DNA from: Firmicutes bacterium HGW-Firmicutes-14
Lineage (GTDB): Bacteria; Bacillota; Thermincolia; Thermincolales; UBA2595
Length of the DNA: 52,194 nt
Direction: 5' to 3'
Assembly: GCA_002840275.1 (NCBI GenBank)
Contig: PHAB01000023.1
Coordinates: 1-52,194 of the forward strand
The position numbers and the translations under genes were made by a program. The notes beneath the pieces were generated by a model. It did no database searches. It was given only the letters and a program-made list of their open reading frames with translations, and was not told the origin of the DNA. Shown here one piece after another: positions 33,762 through 42,452 of this stretch (position 1 is the first letter of the stretch; each line of letters opens with the position of its first letter).

Positions 33762-35339
33762 TTAACCGATTATTTTATCAGCCTCTTCGGCATCGTGGTC
33801 CATTACGTACTTAATCCCGGTAATTTCAGATGCTTCTTTAGTCAGGGCAAAGATATCGTCCCTTTCGATAAACTCCAGGCCAAACTTCCGGGCACCGCAC
33901 ATCATCTGGCGCAGGCCCTGGGCCAGGCGCTCGAAATAGGTGTATACTCCAATAGCTCCTACAGGCAGCTTGGCAAAGTCTTTGCCCAGGTCGTTTTTGA
34001 GGTAAGAAGCCTGGATGAATATCTGTTCCATCTTTTCACCGTATTTTTTATACTCATTGGGTACCTTTCCTGCCTTAACAGCTTCACCGATATTCTTGCC
34101 GACCATGGCGGCTGTCAGCGGTGACCGGGCCATACCTACGGCCTTGATATAAGGCGCGGACATGGCTATAGCCTTGAACATGTGGTCCTCAAGAGTGAAG
34201 CCCCCGGCGATGGCAACCTTGGGTACAAAAGCGCCCTTTGCAGCAAGCCGGTCAAGATACCTGGTCAACAGAGCCTGGATATAGAGAGTCGGAATACCCC
34301 ACTCGTTCATCATTCTCCAGGGGCTCATACCTGTTCCGCCGCCTGCACCGTCAACAGTCAGCAGGTCTATTTTGGCATCAGATGCGAATTTTACGGCGCG
34401 GGCCAGGTCAGCAGCCCTGTATGCGCCGGTCTTCAGGAATACATATTTCGCTCCTAATTCACGGAGTTCTTTAACCCTGGCATGGAACCCGTCTTCAGTT
34501 ACCATACCAATGCGGGAATGTCTCTCAAACTCGGCGAATGCGCCGTCTTTGTATGCTTTCTGAACTGCGGGGTCATCAGGGTTGGGCAGAACAATGTATC
34601 CCCTGCTGTAAAGCTGTTGAGCACGCTCCAGGGTATTGAGCTTCACTTCGCCGCCGATATCCTTGGCGCCCTGGCCCCACTTTAGTTCAACAATTTCCAC
34701 ACCCAGTTTTTCAAGGGCATATTCCTGGACACCAAGCTTAGTATCCTCTACATTGGCCTGAACGGCAATAAAACCCTTGCCATTATACCAGTTGGTGAAG
34801 TCCTTTATCCTTCTTTCCAGGTTAGGAGCCTTGACCACACGACCGTTTTTGATCTCAGCTTTGGGGTCCATTCCGACAACGTTTTCCCCAATCACAATAC
34901 CGACTCCGGAAATAGCGGCACCGGCTGCCAGGTGATCCCAGTTGTCAGCAGCCACATTAGTGGAACCCATACCGGCAACCACGATAGGAAGACGGAGCGG
35001 GAGGTCGCCATATGCTCCCACAGCAGATTCCAGGTTTACAGCAGGGAAGGTTGCCACATCAGGGTCTGCCGCTACCCCATTTGCTCCTACGGCTGTTCCG
35101 GCGATATTAAAATGTGAATAATCGACCGGATAGGCTTTTTGAGCTGCCGCGGTAATCTTGCCAAAAGGCTGGGGATAGAGGGTTTCTTTACCCCTGATGG
35201 ATGATTTCCCGATTTCACAGAGGCCCGGGCAGCCATCGAGACAGGTCACACACATCCCGCTGAACGGGCAGCTGCTGTCTCCTGTACGGAGTTTTGTCAG
35301 TGTTGCTGCACTGGCATTGATCCCTTTGCTAAAATTCAT
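33762..35339 (-). CDS. Glutamate synthase-like FMN-binding protein
   Basis: This 525-residue protein matches the synthase (GltB central/FMN) domain of glutamate synthase, without an amidotransferase domain. Features are the Cys-rich N-terminus CPFSGMCVTCLDGCPGLC, PIVVAGMGSTNVA, ELKWGQGAKDIGG, TVDGAGGGTGMSPWRMMNEW and IAGGFTLEDHMFKA. Stand-alone forms occur in clostridia and archaea; they may use ammonia, or glutaminase and reductase subunits made elsewhere. ATG 35339 follows GGGAGGAAG. The gene has its own promoter and a leader with an ANTAR-type hairpin and terminator, and the next gene encodes an ANTAR protein. Confidence 0.88.
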   Translation of the reverse strand: MNFSKGINASAATLTKLRTGDSSCPFSGMCVTCLDGCPGLCEIGKSSIRGKETLYPQPFGKITAAAQKAYPVDYSHFNIAGTAVGANGVAADPDVATFPAVNLESAVGAYGDLPLRLPIVVAGMGSTNVAADNWDHLAAGAAISGVGIVIGENVVGMDPKAEIKNGRVVKAPNLERRIKDFTNWYNGKGFIAVQANVEDTKLGVQEYALEKLGVEIVELKWGQGAKDIGGEVKLNTLERAQQLYSRGYIVLPNPDDPAVQKAYKDGAFAEFERHSRIGMVTEDGFHARVKELRELGAKYVFLKTGAYRAADLARAVKFASDAKIDLLTVDGAGGGTGMSPWRMMNEWGIPTLYIQALLTRYLDRLAAKGAFVPKVAIAGGFTLEDHMFKAIAMSAPYIKAVGMARSPLTAAMVGKNIGEAVKAGKVPNEYKKYGEKMEQIFIQASYLKNDLGKDFAKLPVGAIGVYTYFERLAQGLRQMMCGARKFGLEFIERDDIFALTKEASEITGIKYVMDHDAEEADKIIG

Positions 35340-35373
35340 TTCTCTTCCTCCCTTTTTTTCAACAATGGACAAT

Positions 35374-35448
35374 AAAAAAACGCCCCCAAAAGAAGGTAAA
35401 ACTACCTTACTTATCGAGGACGTCATTGCCCTAACGACTGCCGTTGTG
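35374..35448 (-). promoter_or_regulatory. ANTAR-type attenuator in the glutamate-synthase-like leader
   Basis: On the minus strand a hairpin AACG/CGTT (near 35445-35433, five-base loop) is followed by GGGC-AATGAC-GTCC (35431-35418) with a six-base loop having A1 and G4. The GTCC arm also forms the base of a terminator: ACG..CCTC with inner AAGGTA/TACCTT, then GGGGGCGTTTTTTT (35422-35374). Confidence 0.65.
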
Positions 35449-35493
35449 ATATATAATGCCGTGTCAAACAGTCGTATTATTTCATTACATGTT

Positions 35494-35521
35494 ATTATAT
35501 CAAATTACTAGAAACTTTCAA
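35494..35521 (-). promoter_or_regulatory. Promoter of the glutamate-synthase-like gene
   Basis: TTGAAA (35521-35516), 16 bases, TATAAT (35499-35494) on the minus strand, giving a leader of about 145 bases. The rest of the 35522-35742 spacer is AT-rich and must hold the divergent gdhA promoter, which I cannot pinpoint; GCCGT..ACGGC near 35697-35716 is a small hairpin. Confidence 0.72.
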
Positions 35522-35742
35522 TACTTTTTTTGCAAAATACTGTATACATCAATTGTAACTTTTTTTACAATATATACTACGATATATAAACAATTATTGA
35601 ATTAATTCACATATTTGCTATAATTGGTATTGTGGTAATTATCCTTCCTTATATAGCCAGCAGTATTGCAGATTAACTATATTTGATTGTGTATAAGCCG
35701 TTATATTATATACGGCAAATTTTATAGAGGGAGAGAGAGCAA

Positions 35743-36987
35743 GTGAGTACAACTTTAAACCCATTCAAAATTGCCCAGCAACAGATAAGTGTTGCCGCAG
35801 AGAAACTGGGGCTTGACCCTAGTATTGAAGCAATGCTGAAGGAACCACAGCGGGTTCTCATCGTTAACTTCCCGGTCAAAATGGATGATGGGACGACAAA
35901 AATCTTCACTGGCTACCGGTCCCAGCACAATGATGCCGTAGGGCCAACCAAAGGGGGCATTCGCTTCCACCCCGGCGTAACCCTGGATGAGGTCAAAGCC
36001 CTGTCCATGTGGATGACTTTCAAATGTGGTGTGGTAGGCCTGCCCTATGGAGGAGGCAAAGGTGGTATATGCTGCAATCCCAAAGAACTCTCACCGAGGG
36101 AGCTGGAGACGCTGTCCAGGGCATATTTCAGCGCAATTTCACAGATCGTCGGTCCTGATAAAGACATACCGGCCCCCGATGTATATACCACGCCCCAGAT
36201 AATGTCCTGGATGATGGACGAATTCAGCAAAATCAAACAATCTAACCAGTTTGGAGTAATCACCGGCAAACCTTTAATCGTCGGAGGTTCACTTGGTCGT
36301 AACGAAGCAACAGCCAGAGGGTGTGCTTTTACTATTAAAAAAGCCGCCCAAGAGCTTGAGATCGATCTTAAAGGCGCTAAAGTTGCGATTCAGGGCTTCG
36401 GTAACGCCGGAAGTATCGCCGCTCGCCTGCTGGACGACATGGGCTGTCAGATCGTCGCTGTCAGTGACTCTAGAGGAGGCACATATAATCCCAACGGCAT
36501 CCATCCCCACGCCGTTCAGGCACACAAAGAACAAACCGGCTCTGTTTGCGGATTCTGCCAAAACGATATGGGTAATGATGAAATTCTGGAACTTGATATT
36601 GATATCCTGGTTCCGGCGGCTTTAGAAAATGTAATCACAGAAGCCAATGCTGCCAATATTAAGGCCAGGATAATCGCCGAAGCTGCAAATGGACCTACAA
36701 CTCCGGAAGCCGATAAAATTCTTTTTAAAAACGGGGTTATGGTAATTCCTGATATCCTGGCAAATGCCGGCGGAGTGACTGTTTCCTATTTTGAATGGGT
36801 ACAGAACCTGATGAATTATTACTGGTCCGAAGAAGAAGTCAACCTCAAGCTTGAAAAAGTAATGTTTAATGCTTTTGACAAGACTTATGACATGAGCAGG
36901 AAACACCATGTCGATATGCGGACTGCGGCCTATATGGTTTCAATTGACCGGGTTGCCGAAGCGATTAAGACACGGGGTTGGATATAA
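35743..36987 (+). CDS. gdhA: Glutamate dehydrogenase (Glu/Leu/Phe/Val family)
   Basis: This 414-residue enzyme has the N-terminal substrate domain with GYRSQHNDAVGPTKGGIRFH, VVGLPYGGGKGGI (catalytic Lys) and PAPDVYT. It also has the Rossmann domain with VAIQGFGNAGSIAARLL and DILANAGGVTVSYFEWVQN. It interconverts glutamate and 2-oxoglutarate plus ammonium. The start is GTG 35743 behind GAGGGAGAG. It is divergent from the glutamate-synthase-like gene, and convergent with the glutamine-synthetase-like gene, so three ammonium-assimilation genes sit together. Confidence 0.93.
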   Translation: MSTTLNPFKIAQQQISVAAEKLGLDPSIEAMLKEPQRVLIVNFPVKMDDGTTKIFTGYRSQHNDAVGPTKGGIRFHPGVTLDEVKALSMWMTFKCGVVGLPYGGGKGGICCNPKELSPRELETLSRAYFSAISQIVGPDKDIPAPDVYTTPQIMSWMMDEFSKIKQSNQFGVITGKPLIVGGSLGRNEATARGCAFTIKKAAQELEIDLKGAKVAIQGFGNAGSIAARLLDDMGCQIVAVSDSRGGTYNPNGIHPHAVQAHKEQTGSVCGFCQNDMGNDEILELDIDILVPAALENVITEANAANIKARIIAEAANGPTTPEADKILFKNGVMVIPDILANAGGVTVSYFEWVQNLMNYYWSEEEVNLKLEKVMFNAFDKTYDMSRKHHVDMRTAAYMVSIDRVAEAIKTRGWI

Positions 36988-37007
36988 GCTGTTCTCAAAA
37001 GAAATTA

Positions 37008-37048
37008 GCCGCTTTATGCCGTATGCATAAAGCGGCGTTTTGTTTGTT
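37008..37048. terminator. Terminator between convergent gdhA and glutamine-synthetase-like gene
   Basis: GCCGCTTTATGC/GCATAAAGCGGC stem around CGTAT, with GTTTTGTTTGTTTTG after it on the plus strand. Confidence 0.88.
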
Positions 37049-37078
37049 TTGCAATTGATTGTTGTTCCGATTGACAAA

Positions 37079-38410
37079 TTAATAAATTGGCAGGTATTTA
37101 TCTAGTTCCCACTGATGAACATGGCTCTCGAATCCGGCCCATTCGGTTTCCTTGGCTTCAATATATTTTTGGGCCAGAATTTCTCCAACAGTCTCTGTTA
37201 CCAGCCTGTCCTGTTTCATAAGCTGGACCGCTTCAAAGAGATTCCGCGGCATTTGATAAATACCCCGTTCCATACGCTCCTGTGGTGTCAGGCAATACAA
37301 GTTATCAGAAACAGCTGCGGGGGGAACGGTTTTATTTTTTACTCCTTCAAGTCCGGCCTTAAGCATTACGGCAATGGCAAGATACGGATTACAGGCTGAA
37401 TCAGGGTTACTCATTTCAACCATGGTATCATCACCTCTTTCAGAATGTATCCTGACCACAGCATTACGGCTTTCTGAAGACCAAGCCACATAACCCGGGC
37501 TAATGGCCCCCGGCACCAGTCTCTTATAGGAGTTGATAATAGGATTGGTAATAGCTGCAAATGAATGTGCATGCCTGATCAATCCGCCAATATAATAAAG
37601 AACGGTTTCACTCAATAGTGTTTCCCCTTCGGGGTCATAAAACACATTATCAAATTCCCTGAAAAAGGCCTGGTAAATATGAAGAGCAGAACCGTTATAT
37701 TTATTAACGGGTTTTGGCATAAATGAAGCATACAGGCCATGCCTCCTGGCAATTGTGCGCGCCACAAATCGGAATGTGACCAGTTTATCGGACATTGTAA
37801 GGGCATCATCACTTTTTAGTGATATTTCATTTTGTCCCGGAGCAAATTCGTGATGAGAAGAACTGATTTCAATCCCCATCTCCTCCAAAGTCAAAACCAT
37901 ATCACGCCGGGCATTTTCACCAAGGTCAATGGGTGAGACATCACAGAACCCTGCGAAGTCATGAGCTGCAGTGGTCGGTTTATCTTTTTCATCTACATGA
38001 AAAAGATAAAACTCCGATTCCGCTCCAACCATCGGCCTATAACCCTCTGATTCTATTTCAGCCACAACTCTTTTCAGAACACTGCGGGAACAGCATTCGT
38101 ATGGCGATCCGTCCGGGTTTACAACATCACATATAAGTCTGGCTACAGCGCCTTCCCTTGGCCTCCAGGGAAAAATCACAAAACTTGACAGGTCAGGTAT
38201 AAGGCAAATTTCCCGTTCTTTATTACTTACCTTACCGTCTATTATTGAACTGTCAAACCTTATTCTTCCCTGCAAGGCTTTATCAAGTTCTTCTACCGTT
38301 ATGGCAATATTTTTAAACACTCCAAAAATATCGGTGACCTGTAATCTGATAAACTTGACATTGTTCTTCTCGGCCTCTTCAAGAACATCCTTTTTGGTCA
38401 GGTCTTTCAT
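37079..38410 (-). CDS. Glutamine synthetase-like protein (GlnA family) with altered active site
   Basis: This 443-residue protein is clearly of the GSI family: start MKDLTKKDVLEEAEKNNVKF, AESEFYLF, HHEFAPGQ, NSYKRLVPG and C-terminal HVHQWELDKYL. Several normally invariant residues differ: DGSSIEG is DSSIIDG (53-59), GQHE is GQNE (Asn194), NGSGMHxHQSLF is NGSALHIYQAFF (239-250), TRVE is TMVE (Met330) and VELR is VEMS (Ser334). The last two Arg and the second His contact substrates or nucleotide in known enzymes. It may therefore use another amine or acid, or be regulatory. It lies 12 bases after an ANTAR gene, in one operon. Confidence 0.85.
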   Translation of the reverse strand: MKDLTKKDVLEEAEKNNVKFIRLQVTDIFGVFKNIAITVEELDKALQGRIRFDSSIIDGKVSNKEREICLIPDLSSFVIFPWRPREGAVARLICDVVNPDGSPYECCSRSVLKRVVAEIESEGYRPMVGAESEFYLFHVDEKDKPTTAAHDFAGFCDVSPIDLGENARRDMVLTLEEMGIEISSSHHEFAPGQNEISLKSDDALTMSDKLVTFRFVARTIARRHGLYASFMPKPVNKYNGSALHIYQAFFREFDNVFYDPEGETLLSETVLYYIGGLIRHAHSFAAITNPIINSYKRLVPGAISPGYVAWSSESRNAVVRIHSERGDDTMVEMSNPDSACNPYLAIAVMLKAGLEGVKNKTVPPAAVSDNLYCLTPQERMERGIYQMPRNLFEAVQLMKQDRLVTETVGEILAQKYIEAKETEWAGFESHVHQWELDKYLPIY

Positions 38411-38422
38411 TATATCCCACTC

Positions 38423-39013
38423 CTATCTCTTAGCCTTATTACCCTCCAAAGCCTTTATTATCTGTTTCGCCACATTCTGTACAGGCAGGCATTTGTCCAT
38501 ACTGACCTGTTGAATATATTTATAGGCCTGCTGTTCAGTCATGCCCTTGGCTTCAATCAGTAAACCTTTTGCCCGGTCAATGGTTTTACGTTTCTCTAAT
38601 ATTTGCTTTAGTTTCTGATTTATCTCTTCCAAATGGCGAATTCTTTTAAATACAGCCCCACAAACTTCAATAGCAGGATAAAGGTTTATTTCATCAACAG
38701 GTTTGAGAATATATGAAATGTTCCAATGCCCGAGGGCATGTATTATGTCATCCTGTTTGTCTGGCTCAGTAATCAAAATAACCGGAGCCACACGATGTTC
38801 ATCGATTATTTTCGCAACTTCCAGGCCGCTTCTGCCCGGTAAGTGCATGTTCATGATGGCCAGGTCCGGCAGGGTGTTAAAAACCACTTGCAGGGCCTTT
38901 CGTCCATCGGCAGCTTCCCCGATTATTAAGTGCCCGGCATTGATTAATTTCTCTTTTATGTGCTTTCTGAACACGGGATCGGGATCGGCCAGAACAATTC
39001 GCAAACCGTACAT
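38423..39013 (-). CDS. ANTAR-domain antiterminator with degenerate receiver (Asn at phospho-site)
   Basis: This 196-residue protein has the same layout as the 32964 protein: receiver-like domain, short coiled coil (IRHLEEINQKLKQILEKRKT) and ANTAR domain (DRAKGLLIEAKGMTEQQAYK, then YIQQVSMDKCLPVQNVAKQI). The phosphoacceptor Asp is Asn55 (LAIMNMHLPG), so phosphorylation is not expected. It is encoded between alanine racemase (its ATG overlaps that stop as TAATG) and the glutamine synthetase-like gene. In Clostridium saccharobutylicum an ANTAR protein, NitR, is likewise encoded beside glnA. It may regulate this or other nitrogen leaders. Confidence 0.9.
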   Translation of the reverse strand: MYGLRIVLADPDPVFRKHIKEKLINAGHLIIGEAADGRKALQVVFNTLPDLAIMNMHLPGRSGLEVAKIIDEHRVAPVILITEPDKQDDIIHALGHWNISYILKPVDEINLYPAIEVCGAVFKRIRHLEEINQKLKQILEKRKTIDRAKGLLIEAKGMTEQQAYKYIQQVSMDKCLPVQNVAKQIIKALEGNKAKR

Positions 39014-40155
39014 TACTGCACCTCATAATAAATACGCGGTACGCGTTCACTAATAGCACAAACTATTTCATAGTTAATCGTGCCGAGTAAATCTGCCAGT
39101 TCATCTGCAGTAACCCGGTTTTCTCCCTGTTTACCGACAAGTACAATTTCATCCCCGGTCCTGATATCCTGTATGCCGGAAACATCTATCATAAACTGGT
39201 CCATACATACTGTACCAATAACCGGTACCCGTTTTCCCCCGGCAAGGACATGGCTTTTATTGGACAGAAGCCTGGTATATCCATCTGCATATCCCACCGG
39301 AACGGTAGCTACAATTGTATCCCGTTCGGTAATAAAAGTCCGGCCATAGCTGATGCCGGTACCGGGCGGAACCTTCTTTATATGAGCTATTCTGGCCTTG
39401 AGGCTCATCGCGGGTCTTAAGCTCACCCGCTCCTTTTTCACCTGGTTGGAAGGATATAACCCATATATACTTATACCTGCCCTCACCATATCCAGGTGCA
39501 ATTCAGGCATATCAATTATGGCCGCGCTGTTGGCGGCATGCCTTATAACATTATTGATACCGGCTTCTTTCAGTCTGTCAGCTATTTGTTCAAACATTTT
39601 AAACTGTTGATAGGTATAATTTTTATCAATGGCATCTGCCACCGCAAAGTGAGTCATAATGCCTTCTATCTGCAGGCCCGGCAGGCGGGCAATCCGGTAA
39701 ATTTCTCCGGGAATATCAGTATTTCCGGCAAACCCCAGCCTGCCCATCCCTGTGTCAAATTTAACATGCACCCTGACCGTTTTACCTATTTTGACAGCTG
39801 CCTGGGATAAGGCTTCTGCCGCCTCAAATGTATATACCGTCTGGGCCAGATCAAGCTGAACCGTTTCTTCAGCCTGTTCCGGAGGGGTATACCCCAGAAC
39901 CAGTACAGGGGCTTCTATTCCAGCCTCCCGCAGTTCCCTTGCTTCGTCAAGGATTGCTACACCCAGGTAATCGGCACCGTTAGCCAAAACTGTCCGGCTC
40001 ACCGGGACAGCTCCATGACCATAGGCATTGGCTTTGACCACGGCCATTACCCGGGCATGAGGTTCTGTAACCCTGCGCAGCTCCTTTATGTTGTGAGCAA
40101 TGGCTGTGAGATCAATCTCCGCCCAAGCCGGTCTGATGTTCACTCTTTCGTTCAT
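39013..40155 (-). CDS. alr: Alanine racemase
   Basis: This 380-residue PLP enzyme has ARVMAVVKANAYGHGAVPVS, where the Lys binds PLP, HVKFDTGMGRLGF, IRHAANSAAII, and the C-terminal domain with VPVGYADGYTRLLSN and VIGTVCMDQFMIDVS, where YADGY and CMDQ supply the catalytic Tyr region. It makes D-alanine for peptidoglycan. It follows the CBS-protein gene by ten bases and overlaps the ANTAR gene downstream, so cell-wall and nitrogen genes share one transcript. Confidence 0.94.
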   Translation of the reverse strand: MNERVNIRPAWAEIDLTAIAHNIKELRRVTEPHARVMAVVKANAYGHGAVPVSRTVLANGADYLGVAILDEARELREAGIEAPVLVLGYTPPEQAEETVQLDLAQTVYTFEAAEALSQAAVKIGKTVRVHVKFDTGMGRLGFAGNTDIPGEIYRIARLPGLQIEGIMTHFAVADAIDKNYTYQQFKMFEQIADRLKEAGINNVIRHAANSAAIIDMPELHLDMVRAGISIYGLYPSNQVKKERVSLRPAMSLKARIAHIKKVPPGTGISYGRTFITERDTIVATVPVGYADGYTRLLSNKSHVLAGGKRVPVIGTVCMDQFMIDVSGIQDIRTGDEIVLVGKQGENRVTADELADLLGTINYEIVCAISERVPRIYYEVQ

Positions 40156-40165
40156 CTCCTTGTAA

Positions 40166-40615
40166 CTATTTCCTGGCCATAGACCTGATGATATCAGCCC
40201 TGCTGACGATCCCGGCCAGCTTTCCGTCCCTCAAGACCGGGAGCCTGTTGATTCCGGCTTCCGACATGATGGTAGCAATCTCCTCCACAGAGACATCTTC
40301 CTCAACTGTCAGGACGTTTTTTGTCATGATGTCCTCTACTTTAATGGCAACCGCCTTTCTTAGTTCTTCCCTGAACTCTTCAGGGTCATCAAGATATATT
40401 ATTCCACCAAGAATCTGAATGTACGAAGGAATATGAAGCTTTTGGCTCCTGACCAGCAGGTCTCCCTCAGTTACTATGCCAACCACTTTCTTTTCTTCAT
40501 TAACAACCGGAATCCCGCTTATCTTTTTTTCCACCATAAGGTTGATTACATCTTCAACAGTCTCCTCAGGGGTAACGGTTACCACATCGACAGTCATAAT
40601 TTCCTTTGCTAACAT
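40166..40615 (-). CDS. Tandem CBS-domain protein
   Basis: This 149-residue protein is a single Bateman module: CBS1 (IMTVDVVTVTPEETVEDVIN, then VEKKISGIPVVNEEKKVVGI) and CBS2 (IMTKNVLTVEEDVSVEEIAT, then GINRLPVLRDGKLAGIVSRA), with a ~30-residue insert between. Such proteins bind adenine nucleotides and act as cellular energy sensors. Its target is unknown. It starts an apparent operon with alr, the ANTAR gene and the glutamine synthetase-like gene, behind AAGGAGG. Confidence 0.9.
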   Translation of the reverse strand: MLAKEIMTVDVVTVTPEETVEDVINLMVEKKISGIPVVNEEKKVVGIVTEGDLLVRSQKLHIPSYIQILGGIIYLDDPEEFREELRKAVAIKVEDIMTKNVLTVEEDVSVEEIATIMSEAGINRLPVLRDGKLAGIVSRADIIRSMARK

Positions 40616-40651
40616 ATGGCTTTTTCCTCCTTAAATGGTTTTTCCCTCTTT

Positions 40652-40763
40652 AATATGAATGCAGCCTCTCGGAAATGGCCGGTGCGGAGCCGCCGCTGAG
40701 CCAGGACGGCGAATTGGCGGTTTGGTCCGTGGCTTCGCCAGGAGCAAGGTTAGATTCATATTG
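40652..40763. repeat. 112-bp imperfect palindrome upstream of the CBS gene
   Basis: AATATGAAT (40652-40660) is perfectly mirrored by ATTCATATT (40755-40763). Inside, GGCC..GGAGCCGCC pairs imperfectly with GGCGGTTTGG..GGCTTCGCC around a GC-rich centre. It fills the spacer between the nnr and CBS genes and holds no gene. It resembles a short MITE in layout. Confidence 0.6.
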
Positions 40764-40772
40764 TGAATATTT

Positions 40773-42320
40773 TCAGCAGAAATCTCTAGTTGCCTGGGGT
40801 AAATAATCCAACAGGTCACCGGCAACCAGGGATATCATCCCCTTTTGGGCTGCCGCCAGGTCCCCGGATAAACCGTGGAAATAGACACCGGCCACGGCGG
40901 CTTCGAGGGGGCTAAGCCTCTGCCCGAGCAACCCGGCGATAATCCCTGTGAGGACATCCCCGGTACCGCCGGAAGCCATCCCGGGGTTGCCGGTGGGATT
41001 TATGTATATTGCCCCTCCCGGGTCTGCTACCACGGTCCGGTGGCCCTTAAGAACCACAACGGCATTCCAGTTTTTTGCTGCTTCCGAAGCTGTTTCAACT
41101 CTATTGTTCTGTACTTCTTCCGTTTTTATCCCCATCAGTCTGGCCATTTCTCCGGGATGAGGTGTCAAAACCGGGCTCACCCCGCTGCTTTTCAGCACAT
41201 CAACATTCCCGGCCAGGGCATTAAGCCCGTCTGCATCAATTACCGCCGGTTTCTCTAACCCGGCCACCAGCTGCCTGACGAATTCAAAGGTGCTTTCACC
41301 TGTTGACATACCGGGCCCGACGGCCAAAACATCCATCCTTTCGAGAATTCCCCGCACATAGGGCAGGGCATCCCTGCTGATGCCAGTTTCCTCCGTTTCA
41401 GGCAGGGGTTTTGTCATTATTTCAGTCAGTTTTACTTCCATTAAATCATGCAGGCTTGCAGGCACAGCAAGGGTAACCAATCCGGCCCCTGCTTTCAGGG
41501 CAGCTGTGGCAGCCATGGCAGCAGCCCCTGACATCCCATCTGACCCTCCGACAACAAGTATACGGCCATATGTTCCTTTGTGCCCGTCAGGTTTTCTTAC
41601 AGGCATGATCTCCCTGACCAGGGATGAAGTTATAAGGAACCGGTTTATTCCCATGGATCTAATCAAATCCGGAGGTATGGAGATATCAGCAACTGTAAGT
41701 TCCCCGGCATACTCCGGCCCATGGCCTATCAACAGGCCAAGTTTGGCATAGGCAAAAGTAATTGTCCGGTTTGCCTTTATACACGGGCCGTGAACAGCAC
41801 CCGTATTGGCTTCAAGTCCTGAGGGGATATCCACGGAAACCACAGGTTTCCCGGATGAATTAATTATTTCGATGACATTCCCCACATGTCCGGATACAGC
41901 CCCCTTAAAGCCCGTCCCAAATATGGCATCAACAATCAAATCTGAATAAACCATAGCCAGTTTAACTATATTCAGGCTGTTAGGGTTAATAATGGGGTAG
42001 ACCTTATACCCCATTGACTGAAGAATGTTCAGGTTGACTTTTGCGTCACCGGCAATATCGACCAGGTCTGCAAACAGCATTACCTTGACTTCAGCCCCGG
42101 CATTTAGCAGGTGGCGGGCGACAACAAAGCCGTCTCCTCCGTTGTTGCCTTTTCCTGCGAAGATAGTTACAGTCTTCCCCCTGACCTCACCCAAAACCTC
42201 CAGGATCCCTTTCATTACCTGAAGTCCTGCATTTTCCATCAAAACCACACCCGGGATACCCAGGTCTTTTATGGCAGTCCGATCAAGGTTTTGCATTTCT
42301 TCTGCCCGCAGCAGATACAT
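40773..42320 (-). CDS. nnr: Bifunctional NAD(P)HX epimerase/dehydratase
   Basis: This 515-residue enzyme repairs damaged, hydrated NAD(P)H. The N-terminal YjeF domain (~1-210) has AEEMQNLDR, GKGNNGGDGFVVARHLL and VSVDIPSGLEA. The C-terminal ribokinase-like ADP-dependent dehydratase (~230-515) has HKGTYGRILVVGGSDGMSGA, VIDADGLNAL, LTPHPGEMARL and ASGGTGDVLTGIIAGLLGQ. ATG 42320 follows AGAGGTG; the longer frame to 42386 has no ribosome site. Confidence 0.94.
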   Translation of the reverse strand: MYLLRAEEMQNLDRTAIKDLGIPGVVLMENAGLQVMKGILEVLGEVRGKTVTIFAGKGNNGGDGFVVARHLLNAGAEVKVMLFADLVDIAGDAKVNLNILQSMGYKVYPIINPNSLNIVKLAMVYSDLIVDAIFGTGFKGAVSGHVGNVIEIINSSGKPVVSVDIPSGLEANTGAVHGPCIKANRTITFAYAKLGLLIGHGPEYAGELTVADISIPPDLIRSMGINRFLITSSLVREIMPVRKPDGHKGTYGRILVVGGSDGMSGAAAMAATAALKAGAGLVTLAVPASLHDLMEVKLTEIMTKPLPETEETGISRDALPYVRGILERMDVLAVGPGMSTGESTFEFVRQLVAGLEKPAVIDADGLNALAGNVDVLKSSGVSPVLTPHPGEMARLMGIKTEEVQNNRVETASEAAKNWNAVVVLKGHRTVVADPGGAIYINPTGNPGMASGGTGDVLTGIIAGLLGQRLSPLEAAVAGVYFHGLSGDLAAAQKGMISLVAGDLLDYLPQATRDFC

Positions 42321-42405
42321 TGAATAACACCTCTTCTGGATTAATAGCCGGGCACCTCTGTTACCAGATTTACCCTCCTTAATCATTTCTGCATAAATAC
42401 GAAAA

Positions 42406-42426
42406 ACCCTGCAAACTTTGCAGGGT
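42406..42426 (-). terminator. Terminator after cheW
   Basis: ACCCTGCA/TGCAGGGT stem followed by TTTTCG on the minus strand, 27 bases after the cheW stop. Confidence 0.8.
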
Positions 42427-42452
42427 CAATGTCTCCGGTTCTTGGCCGCCCT

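Noticed and set aside
35640-35742. ANTAR-type leader in front of gdhA
   Set aside because: There is a GCCGT/ACGGC hairpin, but no six-base loop with A1 and G4 and no terminator before the start codon.
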